The position numbers and the translations under genes are program-made. Positions 49,851-62,395 of a stretch of DNA of 64,000 bases are shown piece by piece; position 1 is the stretch's first letter; every line of letters starts with the position of its first letter. Origin of the DNA: Unio delphinus (lineage: Eukaryota; Mollusca; Bivalvia; Unionida; Unionidae); assembly GCA_029339505.1 (NCBI GenBank), contig JAQISU010000025.1, positions 916,001-980,000 on the forward strand, written 5' to 3'. The notes below the pieces were generated by a model. The model was not told the origin of the DNA. It saw nothing but the letters and a program-made list of their open reading frames with translations, and ran no database searches.

Positions 49851-51649
49851 TTCATAATACTAAAACACACAGGGTATATTTTTATCTTCTGCATTCCCCC
49901 CTTTTAAAAACTCCCACCATTCATGGAATCTATAAACATAAATACCCGATTTTTTAATGATAGATTTGTAGGTGGATTTTTTTTCTTTGTTGCAAATGAA
50001 ATGCCAAATTTTAGAAATACCTGTAATGCAAACAGTTTCTAAAAGAAAGTAAGGATTATATAAAAGTTTGTAAATAACTGAATAAATAGAATCACAGGTA
50101 AATGTAAAGATCAATATTACACAGGAATAGATGGAAATCTAGCATTTTATTTTCATTTTCAGATGAACAGTTTTAACATTATATGTATTATATGGTGGAA
50201 TCATTGATTTTGGGGGGCTTTATCATCAAAAGCAATATACAGCTAAACTTGTAATCAAGTATCTGTTAATAATTTTAAAGTTTTCACATTCATTTACCTC
50301 CCTTCAAACCATTTATATAACAATTTACACATGCTGATGAAAAGAAAAATACATTATGGTGCATCATGTAAAACTGTCCAAAATTACTATCATCTTTAAC
50401 AATCATTATAAGCATTACTGCTCCAAAACATAAGCAATACTTTTTTTTCAGGGGAGGTAAATCTGAATTGATTGTAAGAATACATGTCTATGTGATGTGC
50501 TCACAAGAAGTATGACATTTCACCCAATTAATGTCCTTTCCTATTTAAAATTGTATTAGTTTGGGTGTATGAAAAATCCTAAGTACATGTAATATAAAGA
50601 ATGAAAAATTCAACAACAGTCATAATGTTAGTAATTTATACCATCTTTTGAATATTTGTTGCACGACAAGGCTGTGATAAATAAATTTTAAAAGAAGACT
50701 ACACTTCTAAACCATCAATCTGACCTGCCATGATACCTGGTCTAATACTATGCATGTAGGCAGAACATTTTTTTTTATGTTCTGTTTATACAGCTTGAAC
50801 AACCTGCAACTTTGCTGTTTTAAAAAAGCATAGTGATATTGTGATAATTTGTCCATCCATTTATATATACACCTGGGCATGAAAAAGCAAATTTATGCAT
50901 GCAACTGACATTGACTTTAGGGCCCATTCTTAATCCCCACCCTCAGGGACTTAAATGCTGGGTCATAACCTTTAATGCTATTGAGAACTCCACCCCTGAT
51001 CATATATATTCTTATTGGGTATGAACCCACAAATTGATAAATGCAAAGGGTTTTAGACTCTTTTCACAGCTTGAAAACTATAAGATCTCCATGGAGTCTC
51101 AAACATCTGGTTGGAGAGAAGGAGTAGGGAGCACTGGGATATGTGTTTTACAAACACAAAACTGTAGTTCTTTATATGTTGAATTTGTAAACTTATTCTT
51201 ACAGAAAAAAAAGTAAATTGTACATAGGAAATATTCTAAGTATTTTTATAGGTCATTCTCTGATTGCTTATTTGTATATGAATGCTGATGTTCTGGAATG
51301 AATCTGTCCAGTAAGTTAATTTTGTGGAGAATAACTAGGGCTCACTGACAATTTAATTCGCTGTACACAAACTTTGCATGTAAACTTAGAGGTGGGTGAC
51401 TTCTTTTGCATGATTGCTAATGTATAGATGCATTTAGGTGAGCATTCATTGAGATATCAGATGAAAGAATATTTTTTGTTATATATTAAACAAGAATTAT
51501 GTTTTATGTATTCTAAAATCAATGCATATATGATGTAAGAATTGAAATACATTTGTCTGAAACCCTTTAATAACGAGTTTGCTGTTTTTGTATTTGTACT
51601 AATTGCTCAGAAAAATTCTGCAAACAGTGAGATGTGTCAAAATGGTTCC
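49851..51649. other. intergenic, no feature recognised
   Basis: AT-rich; short frames have no family resemblance. Confidence 0.4.
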
Positions 51650-51965
51650 TGGACAAGTATTCTTGATGTCTGCCCATCCTAGCATATTGATACATCTCCA
51701 GTGGCCTCAGATGTGGAAGGTCACAGGTTTGAATCCCAGCCAATTCATACCAAAGACTTACAAAATTGGTACTTGCAGCCACCTCGCTTGGTGCTCAGTA
51801 TTAAGAGGTTAGTTTAGGACTGGGCGGCCTGGTGTCAGGATAATGTGACTGAGCGTGACATGATGCTAAATGTCAGAGGCATGATGTCTCGGTGCTAGAC
51901 ATTACTATTAAGTGCCACACTGACGACATCATAGCAATATGGCTGAAAAATCGTCAATGATGCCA
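51650..51965 (+). mobile_element. SINE family A with third head type
   Basis: Head region carries TCACAGGTTTGAATCCCAGC (box B). The body is family A (ACTTACAAAATTGGTACTTG, GTGTCAGGATAATGTGACTG, GTGCTAGACATTACTATTAA). The A box differs from the heads at 19145 and 33869. Confidence 0.65.
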
Positions 51966-53635
51966 ATTCTAAGTAGTGAAATTTTGATAGTTACCACAGT
52001 CTTTGATATAACAATGTTCCTTTCTGTCTTGTATTTTATTGATGATCAGCTAACCCTTAGTAGTATCAGGGACTTAGACAAAGCCATTGTAACTGTGAAC
52101 CATTAAAGTCATTTGGCAAATTGAATAGTCCATGATCAAATGACCAGTTGTTTTATTATCATTTTTAAAAATAAAAGCAAACCTGCTAAAGATCAAGTGC
52201 AAATAGCATACATATGCAAAGTCCTCAAGAGAAGGTTTAAATCTGTCAAATTTACTGAAAGGCCAGTTATTGATCTAATCCCAAAAGCCATCAATGGTTT
52301 TATGCAGAATTTTAGATTCTACTAAAGAAAATGGGGGTGACTTGGAAAGGATAATTATAAAATGTATGGACAGACAGAGTTGTTATGAGGGGTAATTGCA
52401 TACAGTCCCAATTCTTTTAGCTGATAACATCACAAAAGTGCACACACACACACACACACAGAGTGGTATTAGGATAGATGATCATAGTATATGTACTGAA
52501 ATTCAGATAGACTTACTTGGGATGGCGCCAATTTTTGTAACTGGTAACATCACACACATCAACAAAAGAGGATTAAACAAGACTATATCATGATACTGAA
52601 ATTCAGATATACATACTTGAGACAAAGAACTCTGAACAATGCAAACACTATAGTGTACATTAGTATAAGGACATGATAGCTTGCTAAAGCTCGTCATGCA
52701 GATAGCAGTTAATGGTATATGATTGATAATTAAATAACAGTAATTAGTATATATTTGATAGATAGCAACAGTTACTATAGAAACCAGCTGTTATTGTCAG
52801 TGTATTAAGTTCATCTTTTGAGGTTTGTTTTCATCTTTATAAGTCATCATTTGCATCACTGATATTATCTGTAGCCAATATATAGTATATTTTTTTTACT
52901 GACAGTGGCTCAAAACCAATTCATGGCTATAGTATCTGCCTACCCCTACTGCCCCCTCCCCCAGGCAGCTTGTACCCTCTAACCAATATTAAATACACAC
53001 AAAAAAATCAAGAATATGCAAACATGTACAAAACTAACTCAAACACATACCCCTGTCCAATAAAATCACTTCAGAATTCAATTTAAAAATAGAGTTCTAA
53101 AGACTATTCCTTTTACTGATATGGGAGGGGAGGGTATCAGTTTGTAATTACTCATCATTACAGATCTCCATGCTTTTCACTGCATATTCCACCAACGCAC
53201 CCATCCCCTTGTCGTTTCACGTTCCAAGACTATGATCTGCTTGGGAATCATAATCCAACATGGGCAATATCAACAAAGTGCAACATCACTGCATGAATTT
53301 CCACCAAGCGGTTTAGGAAATGATGCAACAAATAAGCAAGCTGATGGATGGGCATATATGGAGAGAGTCACAGCATCCCTTTTGTTTTTTAAAGAAAAAT
53401 GGGGATAAATTACAAAAGAAACACTTCTTGGTAACTACTCTGCCTATTAGTAGAGTTTGAATATAATATCATTTGCACACTTGTACTGATTTTGACAGCA
53501 ACTAACATCCTCATACAGTTCACAAAATATGTACAAGCAGTTTATAACAGCACATAGAAATTTACAAGTTTATTAATATGTCAATGAATTCTGACATTTA
53601 TGTTACACCTATACACACTGTACATATAAGAAATA
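51966..53635. other. intergenic with short (CA)n at 52440-52461
   Basis: A CA run of about 10 units, and a diverged duplication around GTACTGAAATTCAGATAGAC (52495) and GATACTGAAATTCAGATATA (52590). No gene recognised. Confidence 0.45.
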
Positions 53636-53935
53636 CACTTCTTGTCTTTGCTTCTGCATGAATCTGATTACACTGAACACAGGGCACATAAATAGAAATT
53701 CACTTCTTGTCTTTGCTTCTGCATGAATCAGATTACACTGAACACAGGGCACATAAATAGAAATTCACATCTTGGCCTTGCTTCTGCATGAATCGGATTA
53801 CACTGAACAAAAGGGCACATAAATAGAAATTCACATCTTGGCCTTGCTTCTGCATGAATCGGATTACACTGAACACAGGCACATAAAAAAAATTCACTTC
53901 TTGGCCTTGCTTCTGCATGGTTCAGATTCAGTCGA
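53636..53935. repeat. 65-bp minisatellite, about 4.6 units
   Basis: Units of CACTTCTTGTCTTTGCTTCT, GCATGAATCTGATTACACTG, AACACAGGGCACATAAATAG. The frames across it are translations of the repeat. A second, 60-bp duplication (AAACATCAGTAATATAGTGT) is at 54780-54885. Confidence 0.92.
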
Positions 53936-55002
53936 CATGTTATTAGTAATGGTACAAGTTCTGAATACTATAGTCAACATATACACTGCAGGTTGTTTAT
54001 GTACATATAAAATTCAATGTATAAAAATGAAATAGCACATCTTATTCTATGAGTATAAATGAAACTTTGTATTAGCATGCTTCTTTCATACATACCACAT
54101 TAAAATAATCTCAATACAGTACATATTGTATTACTGACCCAACTGCACTAGTGATTTCGAATTTAGTTCAGTGAAAGTATGTCATGTTGGTACTGGTTGT
54201 ATGGCACTCTAGCAGTAATGTTTATTCTCTGTAGCTGAATTACACAATATAACAGTCCCAGATTTGTGGATTGTGATAATTTATGTGTTTCACTTTATTT
54301 ACAAAGGACTCTGGAGTTATTCTTGCAATGTTTTAGATATGCAACTTCAAAACTTGCAGTACAGGCCTTGAATCCACATTGATTTTGTAATTGTTTTCCA
54401 ATGGATTCTTTGAAAGAATTTTTCATATCTTTTTTCCATTCTGAAATAAATACTTTGCAATATGTGTCCAGATTTTAAAAAATATGGTCACTTTCTGACA
54501 AATTTCCATTTTCTACACTATTCATTAAATAATATTTACACATAATATTTCCATATAAAATATCACTTAAATGTCCAACTTTGAACGTCTCATTTAATGT
54601 AAAGTTTAAAAAATAACAGAAAACAATTACAAAATCTTTAAAATATTCACTTTCACTCTTTCTTTTTTTCAAATTTAGGAATGTATTTTTATTTCGAGAC
54701 ACAATTTCTACTACTGCAGCCCATGCTAAATCCTACAACTTGAACTCCGTAAAACAGCTAATGGTTTTTCGTTATAGAAAAAACATCAGTAATATAGTGT
54801 TAAACATATTTTGGGTATGTACTCTAATTACAAAACATCAGTAATAGAGTGTTAAACATATTTTGGGTGTGTACTCTAGTAAAGTACATGTACCTCAAAT
54901 GTAAAATATCTTTCTGTATTGTAATTTATCCATGCCCTAGGGAAAATATCACTAAAGAATTACTTAACGAAATTTTAATTCATTGAATGGTACTGATTTT
55001 TT

Positions 55003-58000
55003 TTATATGTGATTCGTGTTATCATCTAATTCTTCAGATATGTTACTGAAAATGATTACATCAGATTCAGAACCTTGGTCTGCATCCCTTGCTGAATTAT
55101 TACATTTACTTGGTTCTGGTAATTCATAAACCAGTCTAATCCAGGCAACATGTGATCGAGCTGTTATATAATCGCCCTTTTTGAACATTTTCAGAAGTTT
55201 TTGATTTAACATTGACAGATCTAGATCACCAAACACGAGTAAAATTAGTTTGTGTTTTTTGTTCACTCTGGAATGGTCAACAGCCATGTCAAATATCAAG
55301 TTGCAAAACGTGTTGTTTAAAAATCCATCGCTGATAATGAACAACGAGCTTTTGCTTTCTTCCATCGCTTTTCTTGAATCGTCTAAATTAGAGGTTTGGT
55401 GTGTACTTGTGACTATACTATATGGCCATTTTCCAGACTTCAGTTTGGGCAGAAGATATTCTTCAGTATACTGCGAAACCCGTTGATCCTGGACATCGTA
55501 AACAATCAGAGAATCGTATGGCTTATCCGATTCAAACACTCTCTGGCAAATTCGTATGCCCGAAAATCTGTACAATATGGCACAAACCTCTCTGCGGTAA
55601 TATATTACAGCTGCGTTGATGATTGCAAAAGTCACTAATGCTACGACAGTAGCAATGGCTATTTTTGCTACATTGGGTCCGTCAGAAGCTTGACATTGGA
55701 ACTCTTCTGGTAATACTGTTCCAAATACCTTTCCACTATTGCAAATCATCCTTCTCCGATCAACAACTTTATTCTGAAGCTGCATCACGAATTTTTTAAA
55801 ATCCACATTATAGCAATCGCATTTCCACTGGTTTTCGGAAAAGTAGAGATACTTCCAAGTTGAAATGGATGAAAGCTGAGAAACCACCGTCGCCTCGATG
55901 TAGACAAGGCTGTTACTTTTCAAGTCCAGCACTTCCAGGCGTAACAGGGTTTTGAATAAATTAACTGGTATGTTCCCAATATGATTGTTTCCAATGTACA
56001 ATTCTCTTAATTCTGTCTGATAATTAAATAACGTGGCTGGCAAAGTTCGTAACATATTATTCTCTAGATTCAAAATCCGCAGTTTAAAGAAGCCAAGGAA
56101 CAAATTCGTACTGAGTATGCTAATTTTACTGTTATTTAAGTATAGTTGTTCTGCTTCACTGTCCTCCAATTCAAAAATCGTATTTAAGGAATCCTCCTTT
56201 TCAAAACTATTTCCATCTAAATATATCTGTTTTGCAGTGTCTGGAAGAATTTTTGGTGTCGAGGCTAAATCACCTCTGCAGATGGCAATGTCGATAGGAC
56301 CATAATTGTCGCTTTTGAAGCATGCGCAGTTGTTGTCACAATTTTCTTTTACGGCACACAGAAACATTCTCTTTTCAAGATAGTGAGGTTGTGCCGTAAA
56401 GTTATGAATTAAGACTTCGCAGTCCGAGACTCGAAATCGCTGTGTTGAAATATCACGTCCTGAAACGCGAGTGTAACTATCAGCTATCCATGACATTTCA
56501 CAGGAGCACTGTAAAGGATTGCCAAACAAAAGGAAAGTTACATCGATGTCAGTCACAAATGGTTGAAACACCTGAATTTCGTTTCGCTCAAGATTTACCG
56601 TCTGAAGATTTTTTAAACCTGCAAAGGCTGTTTGGCTTATTTGAGATATTCTACAGTCCTGAAGATATAGTTCCTTAAGAGAACTGTTTACAATGCCAAA
56701 CTTTAAGGGATTATCTATTGTTTTAAAGACATTATGAGATAAATCTATTTTTTCCACATTTACAAGAGAATCTTCCGTAATAATGCCAGATACAACAGCT
56801 ATCTCATTTTGTGCCATGTCTAAATACAGTAGATTATTCAACCCTCTAAAGGTACTTCTTGTCAGTGGGGTTGTTATTCTGTTGCTGCGCATAGTCAAAA
56901 TCCTAAGGCTTTCACATGACTGAAATGTTCCATTATCGATAAATAGTAAGTTATTGTTACTAATATCCAAATGCAGCAAGTTTTTCATATTGTCAAAGTT
57001 TGTCTGTTTTAATTTTGTAATATTATTAAAATGAAAGTACAGCTCAGTAACGCGGCTTCCATTTAATTGAATTGGCATTGCCTTCAGTCTGTTATTGTTC
57101 ATCTTCAATGAAACTAGTGGTGGCCAATATCCAATGCCCTCGGTTGATTCTATCATATTATTAGAAAGATCCATGTATTCCAAAGAATTCATATCCCTGA
57201 AGCTTTCTGACGGCAAAAATGCGAGACGGTTGCCAATGAGATCCAAATACAACAACGAAGACAATCCTTTAAAGCTAGGCTCACTTATGTTGGAAATTTG
57301 GTTATACGAGATATTCAGACTGGTTAGATTTTGTAAAAAAACGAAGCCTTCAGCAGCAAGGGAAGTCAGGTTGTTAAAACTCAAATCCAGACTCTCCAAG
57401 CTTCTTGTATGACTAAATACGTTGTGGAAATTTTCGTGAACATCTAAAGAATTGTAAGACAAATTTAGATATTTCAGTTTCACCATCCCCTGTAAAGTGT
57501 CTTGTCTTAAAAAGTCTATTGTGTTGTTTGATAGATTTAAAGATTCAATGGACGAATTAGCGAAAGAGCCTAGTGTGAGATTGCCCAAGTTATTATTTGC
57601 CAAGTTAAGTATTCTTAGATTTCTTAGCAGAGCGACGCCATTACTTACTGTGATCAGCTGATTGGAGGATAAATTTATTTCCGTAATGTGTTGGCAACTT
57701 GAGATTTGCATGAAGTCAAAAGTTTTAAATCTGTTTCCCTGTAACAATACCAAGATTATTCTGGGAAAGATTTCGCAAAAGTCTTCAAAAATATTTTCCA
57801 GTTGGTTGTAGGAAAGATCCAGGTGCCTTAGGTTTTCAGCACCTTGGAATTGAGATTTCGTAATATTTGTTAGCATATTTCTCGATAGGTTCAGAATGTT
57901 TAGTTCGTTTAGACTCAACAGTGAACCATCTTTTATGTTGCTTATTAGACACTGGCTCAAGTCTAGAACAGTGATGTTGGTTCCTCTTGTACCACAAGAA

Positions 58001-58617
58001 AATGCATCACTCGGAAATGATGTCAGAAGCAGGTTTCTAAGAAACAAGTACCTTAGATTCAACACGTCGCAAAACGTGCCGCGAATAAAAGATGTCAGCT
58101 GATTTCGACTTAAGTCGATATAAGTCAGACTATCCAGGAGTACAAAAGAATTGGCCTGTATTGATACAATCTTGTTGTTCGACAAGTCAATTACTTGCAC
58201 AGCTGATAGGGGTATGAACACTTCTCTGTCGATATAATTCAAGTGGCAAAACGTATATTCGTCTTCGTCCCTTGAACGCTGACGATTTGCTACTGTGGCG
58301 GCAGTCTTGCAGAAGCATGTGTGTTTCATATATTGGAAACTTGACTGTGAAAGGCAGTTTACACTGATGTATAAAATACTTGAAGCATTTTTGGTCCAAA
58401 CCGAAGTTACTTGGGAGTATCTATAACTCGTATCCATGCAATAAAGCATGTCTGCAGGTTTATTATATATACACTCGGAATATGGTTCGCTTTCATAGGA
58501 GAATGTCTGAAAGGTGTCATCGTCGAGAGGCACGCGAAATACCCTTTCACCCACACATGTCCCTGTTGAGAACATTAGAAGCAGAATAACACATAGACTA
58601 ATCGTCAGTTTCTTCAT
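55003..58617 (-). CDS. Toll-like receptor, multiple-cysteine-cluster type, divergent TIR
   Basis: 1204 aa in one exon. Signal peptide 1-24 (KLTISLCVILLLMFSTGTCV); then about 20 LRRs with LxxLxLxxNxL spacing (roughly 140-690); first LRR C-cap (NPLQCSCEMSW, then further Cys); an LRR N-cap-like Cys cluster (ENCDNNCACF); four to five LRRs; second C-cap (NQWKCDCYNVDF); TM about 983-1006; TIR-like domain about 1030-1171. Two C-caps around an N-cap is the protostome Toll (mccTLR) layout. The TIR domain is odd: box 1 is YDSLIVYDVQDQ, box 2 lacks the usual RDxxPG (BB loop reads STHQTSNLDDSRK), and box 3 FW is absent. It would bind an extracellular ligand or Spatzle-like cytokine; signalling through MyD88 is uncertain. 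A CTTTGCAG acceptor at 58679-58680 suggests a 5' UTR intron. Confidence 0.9.
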   Translation of the reverse strand: MKKLTISLCVILLLMFSTGTCVGERVFRVPLDDDTFQTFSYESEPYSECIYNKPADMLYCMDTSYRYSQVTSVWTKNASSILYISVNCLSQSSFQYMKHTCFCKTAATVANRQRSRDEDEYTFCHLNYIDREVFIPLSAVQVIDLSNNKIVSIQANSFVLLDSLTYIDLSRNQLTSFIRGTFCDVLNLRYLFLRNLLLTSFPSDAFSCGTRGTNITVLDLSQCLISNIKDGSLLSLNELNILNLSRNMLTNITKSQFQGAENLRHLDLSYNQLENIFEDFCEIFPRIILVLLQGNRFKTFDFMQISSCQHITEINLSSNQLITVSNGVALLRNLRILNLANNNLGNLTLGSFANSSIESLNLSNNTIDFLRQDTLQGMVKLKYLNLSYNSLDVHENFHNVFSHTRSLESLDLSFNNLTSLAAEGFVFLQNLTSLNISYNQISNISEPSFKGLSSLLYLDLIGNRLAFLPSESFRDMNSLEYMDLSNNMIESTEGIGYWPPLVSLKMNNNRLKAMPIQLNGSRVTELYFHFNNITKLKQTNFDNMKNLLHLDISNNNLLFIDNGTFQSCESLRILTMRSNRITTPLTRSTFRGLNNLLYLDMAQNEIAVVSGIITEDSLVNVEKIDLSHNVFKTIDNPLKFGIVNSSLKELYLQDCRISQISQTAFAGLKNLQTVNLERNEIQVFQPFVTDIDVTFLLFGNPLQCSCEMSWIADSYTRVSGRDISTQRFRVSDCEVLIHNFTAQPHYLEKRMFLCAVKENCDNNCACFKSDNYGPIDIAICRGDLASTPKILPDTAKQIYLDGNSFEKEDSLNTIFELEDSEAEQLYLNNSKISILSTNLFLGFFKLRILNLENNMLRTLPATLFNYQTELRELYIGNNHIGNIPVNLFKTLLRLEVLDLKSNSLVYIEATVVSQLSSISTWKYLYFSENQWKCDCYNVDFKKFVMQLQNKVVDRRRMICNSGKVFGTVLPEEFQCQASDGPNVAKIAIATVVALVTFAIINAAVIYYRREVCAILYRFSGIRICQRVFESDKPYDSLIVYDVQDQRVSQYTEEYLLPKLKSGKWPYSIVTSTHQTSNLDDSRKAMEESKSSLFIISDGFLNNTFCNLIFDMAVDHSRVNKKHKLILLVFGDLDLSMLNQKLLKMFKKGDYITARSHVAWIRLVYELPEPSKCNNSARDADQGSESDVIIFSNISEELDDNTNHI

Positions 58618-58677
58618 TTTTCTCCCTGCACTAAGTGGTCGATTTTCGTGAATAGTTTGACTTTCATCAAAATATTA

Positions 58678-60085
58678 CCTGCAAAGAAAAGAACTGAGGT
58701 CAATTTTAGGTTCAATTCAATGAAATATTTTGTGTCACACACACAGACGCGCGCGCGCGCTGAATTCAGCAATTCTACCTGTAGTTTTTAATTTCTTGTG
58801 AAGCAGGTAATAAAAACTTTAATACTTGATACTGTATTTTCATTTCTTTCTATCTCTCATTTATTCCAGATATGTTAGTTTACGTTTTTTTTACCAGCTG
58901 TTGTTAATCTAATATAGTGAACATTCAGTTTTGATGTACCTCGGAATATTGTAACATAATTCACGATACTCAAAATCTCTGGAAAGTGACCACTTCTTAT
59001 CAGTTGGTATACTTGTTGTATATACAAGAATAATAAATTCTACTTTCCTCACGTTTACCTTTTTAACTGGCGAACCACATTTCTTTATATATCATCCTAA
59101 ACAATTTAGCAGCTACCAATCAAAAAAAAAACAAAATCACAAGTTTTTTTTGAACGAATGAATTAGCATTCTGAATATCTGAGTAAACAATTAAATTTTT
59201 GTAATCTCTTATTTTTACAAATAAGCAAAGTTCAAATTTGTTTGGGTTGGACGGGTGGTGGTGACATTTTGTTATTTTACTGGAATCGAAGTTTTACCGG
59301 TTTTACTGTACTTTTAGCTAATGGCTATCTAGTCTGGTTCCCTAACCTGTCTCTCATCCATAACCTTCGTTTTAGAGTAACAGAGTGGAGAGAAGTCAGT
59401 GAACCAGACTAGTTTGACAGAGGATACGACTGAGGTGGCAGGGTCCAGTTTCGTAAATTGGCCCCTGGCAAATTTCTTAACTTAAGGGTATGGTGTGAGT
59501 TTTTGAGCTACTATTGTGTAATAATTAAAGATATGGATAAATTTGTGAACTAGGTGTTTCAGGCTTGTGTTGTTCTTGAAATTGATGTCAGACATGTACA
59601 CTTTTCATCTAGGAAAAGGCCTTGCGTTTGCACTGTGAGCACCACATGCTGTCAAAAATGGCCTTCGGATGTGAAAAATGCATGTATAAAATAGGGGTTG
59701 GGGTACATAAATATTTTATTCTAAGAACTTCAGTAGACTTGTCAGGTCATGTGTGTGATATGATTATGTTGCACTACATAATACCTATCCAGAAATATGT
59801 ACCTTTTTGACCTCACTCGCGTATTATATTTTTAATGAATTTTTATATTAGGCAGGTGCATGCGACATTAAATTTGTACATAAAAACTGGACCCTGCCCC
59901 CTGAGGAAAGTCTGATTATTTGTATAACCTCGGTCACTACTCGTTTCCTAAAAAGTCGATGTAGTCTGAATGGCAGCTATCATACTTTCGCGGTATATTC
60001 CGTATAATTGAACTCGAAGTTGCGAATGGAAGCGCCCCGTATAAGCAGTGTTATAAAGATGAAGCAGTTACAAATCGATTTTATT
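58678..60085. other. upstream region of TLR gene
   Basis: Probable 5' UTR exon and promoter side of the TLR. A (CA)n(CG)n stretch lies at 58737-58760. No further gene recognised; the 62-aa frame at 59622 has no family resemblance. Confidence 0.4.
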
Positions 60086-60623
60086 TATAGTCTGTGAACA
60101 CATCCCCGTTTGTTTGTATCCCTCTGCCGATTTCAGTAACGAAAGGCACAAACAAAATTTTTTAAAAAAATCCATAAATCTTACTCATTTCATTCATTGA
60201 TTTATAATTTCTAACCCGATTGCGACCAGGGTGTCCATAACACCTGCATCGTCTGTGCGTCTCATGCTTAGCGGAAGTTTTCATTACAACCATGGCCGTC
60301 CTCGACATCAATTTCAAGTTTCTGGACAAGTCCATTTTTAGCGAAGGGGCGGATGCGTAATCGAGGGAAGTTTCGGGGAGTAACCAAATAGGAGCAATGA
60401 CGTCACTGTGTGCAATATGGTGTCGTGTTAGTATGAAAACTTCCGCTAATCAGGAGACGCGCAGACGATGAAGGTGTTATGGATACCCTGGTCGCAATCG
60501 GGTTAGAAATTATAAACCAATAAATGAACTGAGTAAGATTTATGTATGTTTTTGTTTTGTTTATGCATTTCGTTACTGAAATCGGCAGGTGGGGTACAAA
60601 CGGGGATGTGTTCACAGACTATA
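60086..60623. mobile_element. foldback element, about 195-bp inverted arms
   Basis: Left arm 60086-60284 and right arm 60433-60623 are imperfect reverse complements (TATAGTCTGTGAACACATCC, GCCGATTTCAGTAACGAAA, TTTCTAACCCGATTGCGACC, TAGCGGAAGTTTTCAT), with a unique centre of about 148 bp. It has no coding capacity and resembles a foldback-type MITE. Confidence 0.8.
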
Positions 60624-60664
60624 GATCCTTCTCGAACTGGTTGGAGGAAGTGGGGGGAGAGATA

Positions 60665-60800
60665 ACATCATTTTCAGCACATGATAGGTTATATATGGCG
60701 GCCAGAATATTTGATGAATGAACAAACTGGAAAGAACCACCGACCCGCGGAGAGTTACTGGCAAGCTTGCTTAAATCAGCCCTTGGTCTAGTCCTACATG
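60665..60800 (-). mobile_element. SINE family B fragment
   Basis: CAGCACATGATAGGTTATAT, ATGGCGGCCAGAAT, AAAGAACCACCGACCCGCGG and AGTTACTGGCAAGCTTGCTT match the family B body in reverse. A second, more diverged piece is at 61795-61915 (GAAGCTACTGGCAG). Confidence 0.55.
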
Positions 60801-62395
60801 TAAGACATAGCACATGTTGATTTTGTTTAAGTGCAATGTCTTACGATCCCAATAACGGCCTTGTGTAGTCTGTTCCGATGCTGACATCGGAACGAGTAGT
60901 CAAAGTTTCAGGAATATCGCACATACTTGGCAACCTATATCGACACTCTTTCACTAATTTATGTTTAATTAATATAATTACTGTGCTGTTTTTATCCTGG
61001 TTGAATCAATGTCTGACACTTGCAAATGGACGCATTTTCTTGTTCAATTGACATACATTTGAATTTGTTGAAATGCGACAGTAATCGAGGTATGCCGAAG
61101 TATGTTCAAGAAGGTTCCAATTGGAAAATGTTTCTTGAAAGAAACGAAATGTTGCTTGCTGTTCAAATGCTTAATGCTTTGATACTTTCGTTTCGTTATA
61201 AAAAAACGGCCTTGTTCAAACCTACTTCGGCATTCCTCAGCCACCATCGCACTGCAACCAATTGAAATGAGTGTCAAAGGAACAAAAAAATGCTTTCATT
61301 TGCTAGTGTCAGATTTTGAGTCGATTACGATCAAGACACCAAAGTAAGTATTTCAATAACTCTTAAATATGTGGATGAATGTTGATATTTATTGCCAAGT
61401 ATGTGATATTCATGAAAAATTCACCTCTTATTCTCTGTCAATAGAGTTCAAAACACTACACAGCGCTGTTCGTTAGGCAGTAAGACCCTGACGCCCCAAA
61501 TATAAATATCAGCGTCAGGTCTTACATATAGGACCACCCGTGGTCTTGGTGAGATGTGTCAGTGATCTGTGAAGGCAAACGCCTTAACCTATTCTGCCAC
61601 CCACGGGTCCAGGACGAACTAGACATCATACAATGTTTTTAGTGAATCCCAACTGTCGATATGACCACCTTTTTGAGAAGCAGTGAAAAAGTGTTTTTAA
61701 AGCTGAGCGCTTGTTTTGGCTATGAAATGACAGATAAGCATCACTTCCATTCAGACCCAACTAAACAGGGATGGATGAATGGAAGCATTAATGTTTTACG
61801 TTTAACTCACATGTTTTGCATATGCGTGGCTGCCAAATATAACTGGTGGAGGAATAAATTACCGTAAAAACTACTGACCCAAGGGAAGCTACTGGCAGTT
61901 TTTGTATTACGGCACCCTAGCACAAACGTCTCTATAAAGTGCCAACAAATGGTTAAGTTCGAAAAATATAAAACTGAATTGTACAAACATTGAGGAGTAC
62001 AAAGCATCTCAATCGTCTAGTTAGTTATTGCTAAATAACAAAAAAAAAACGTAAAGCTGCTAAAATTGTGTTAAATGAATATAAGAAATTAAAATGTAGC
62101 ACATGTAAAATCCTCATAAATTTTAGACATCGTAGGGAGACCTTTGGTGGATACCGCACGTCCAGCGCCGGTGCAAGGCATTTTGGTGCCCTAGGCGAGA
62201 TCAGATATATGGCGCCCCCCCCCCCCCCCTCCACTCACGCCGTCCCCCACCCGCCCATCATGAAATAAACCCTTAGCCCAGCGCCCTAGGTGATTGCCTA
62301 ATTCGCCTAGCGGAAGCGCCGGCCCTACGCTCGTCTATATAAAAATGTGTCCATGAGAAGTAGCGATGGTAACATTTCATGGCGGTGGTCATACT
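60801..62395. other. intergenic; SINE-like and hAT-like fragments
   Basis: 61480-61610 reads, on the minus strand, like a tRNA head (GGTGGCAGAATAGGTTAAGG). 62165-62330 has hAT-like ends: CAGCGCCGGTGCAAGG at the left and CTAGCGGAAGCGCCGGCCCT at the right, around a poly-C run, but I could not find a clean 8-bp duplication. No gene recognised. Confidence 0.4.
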
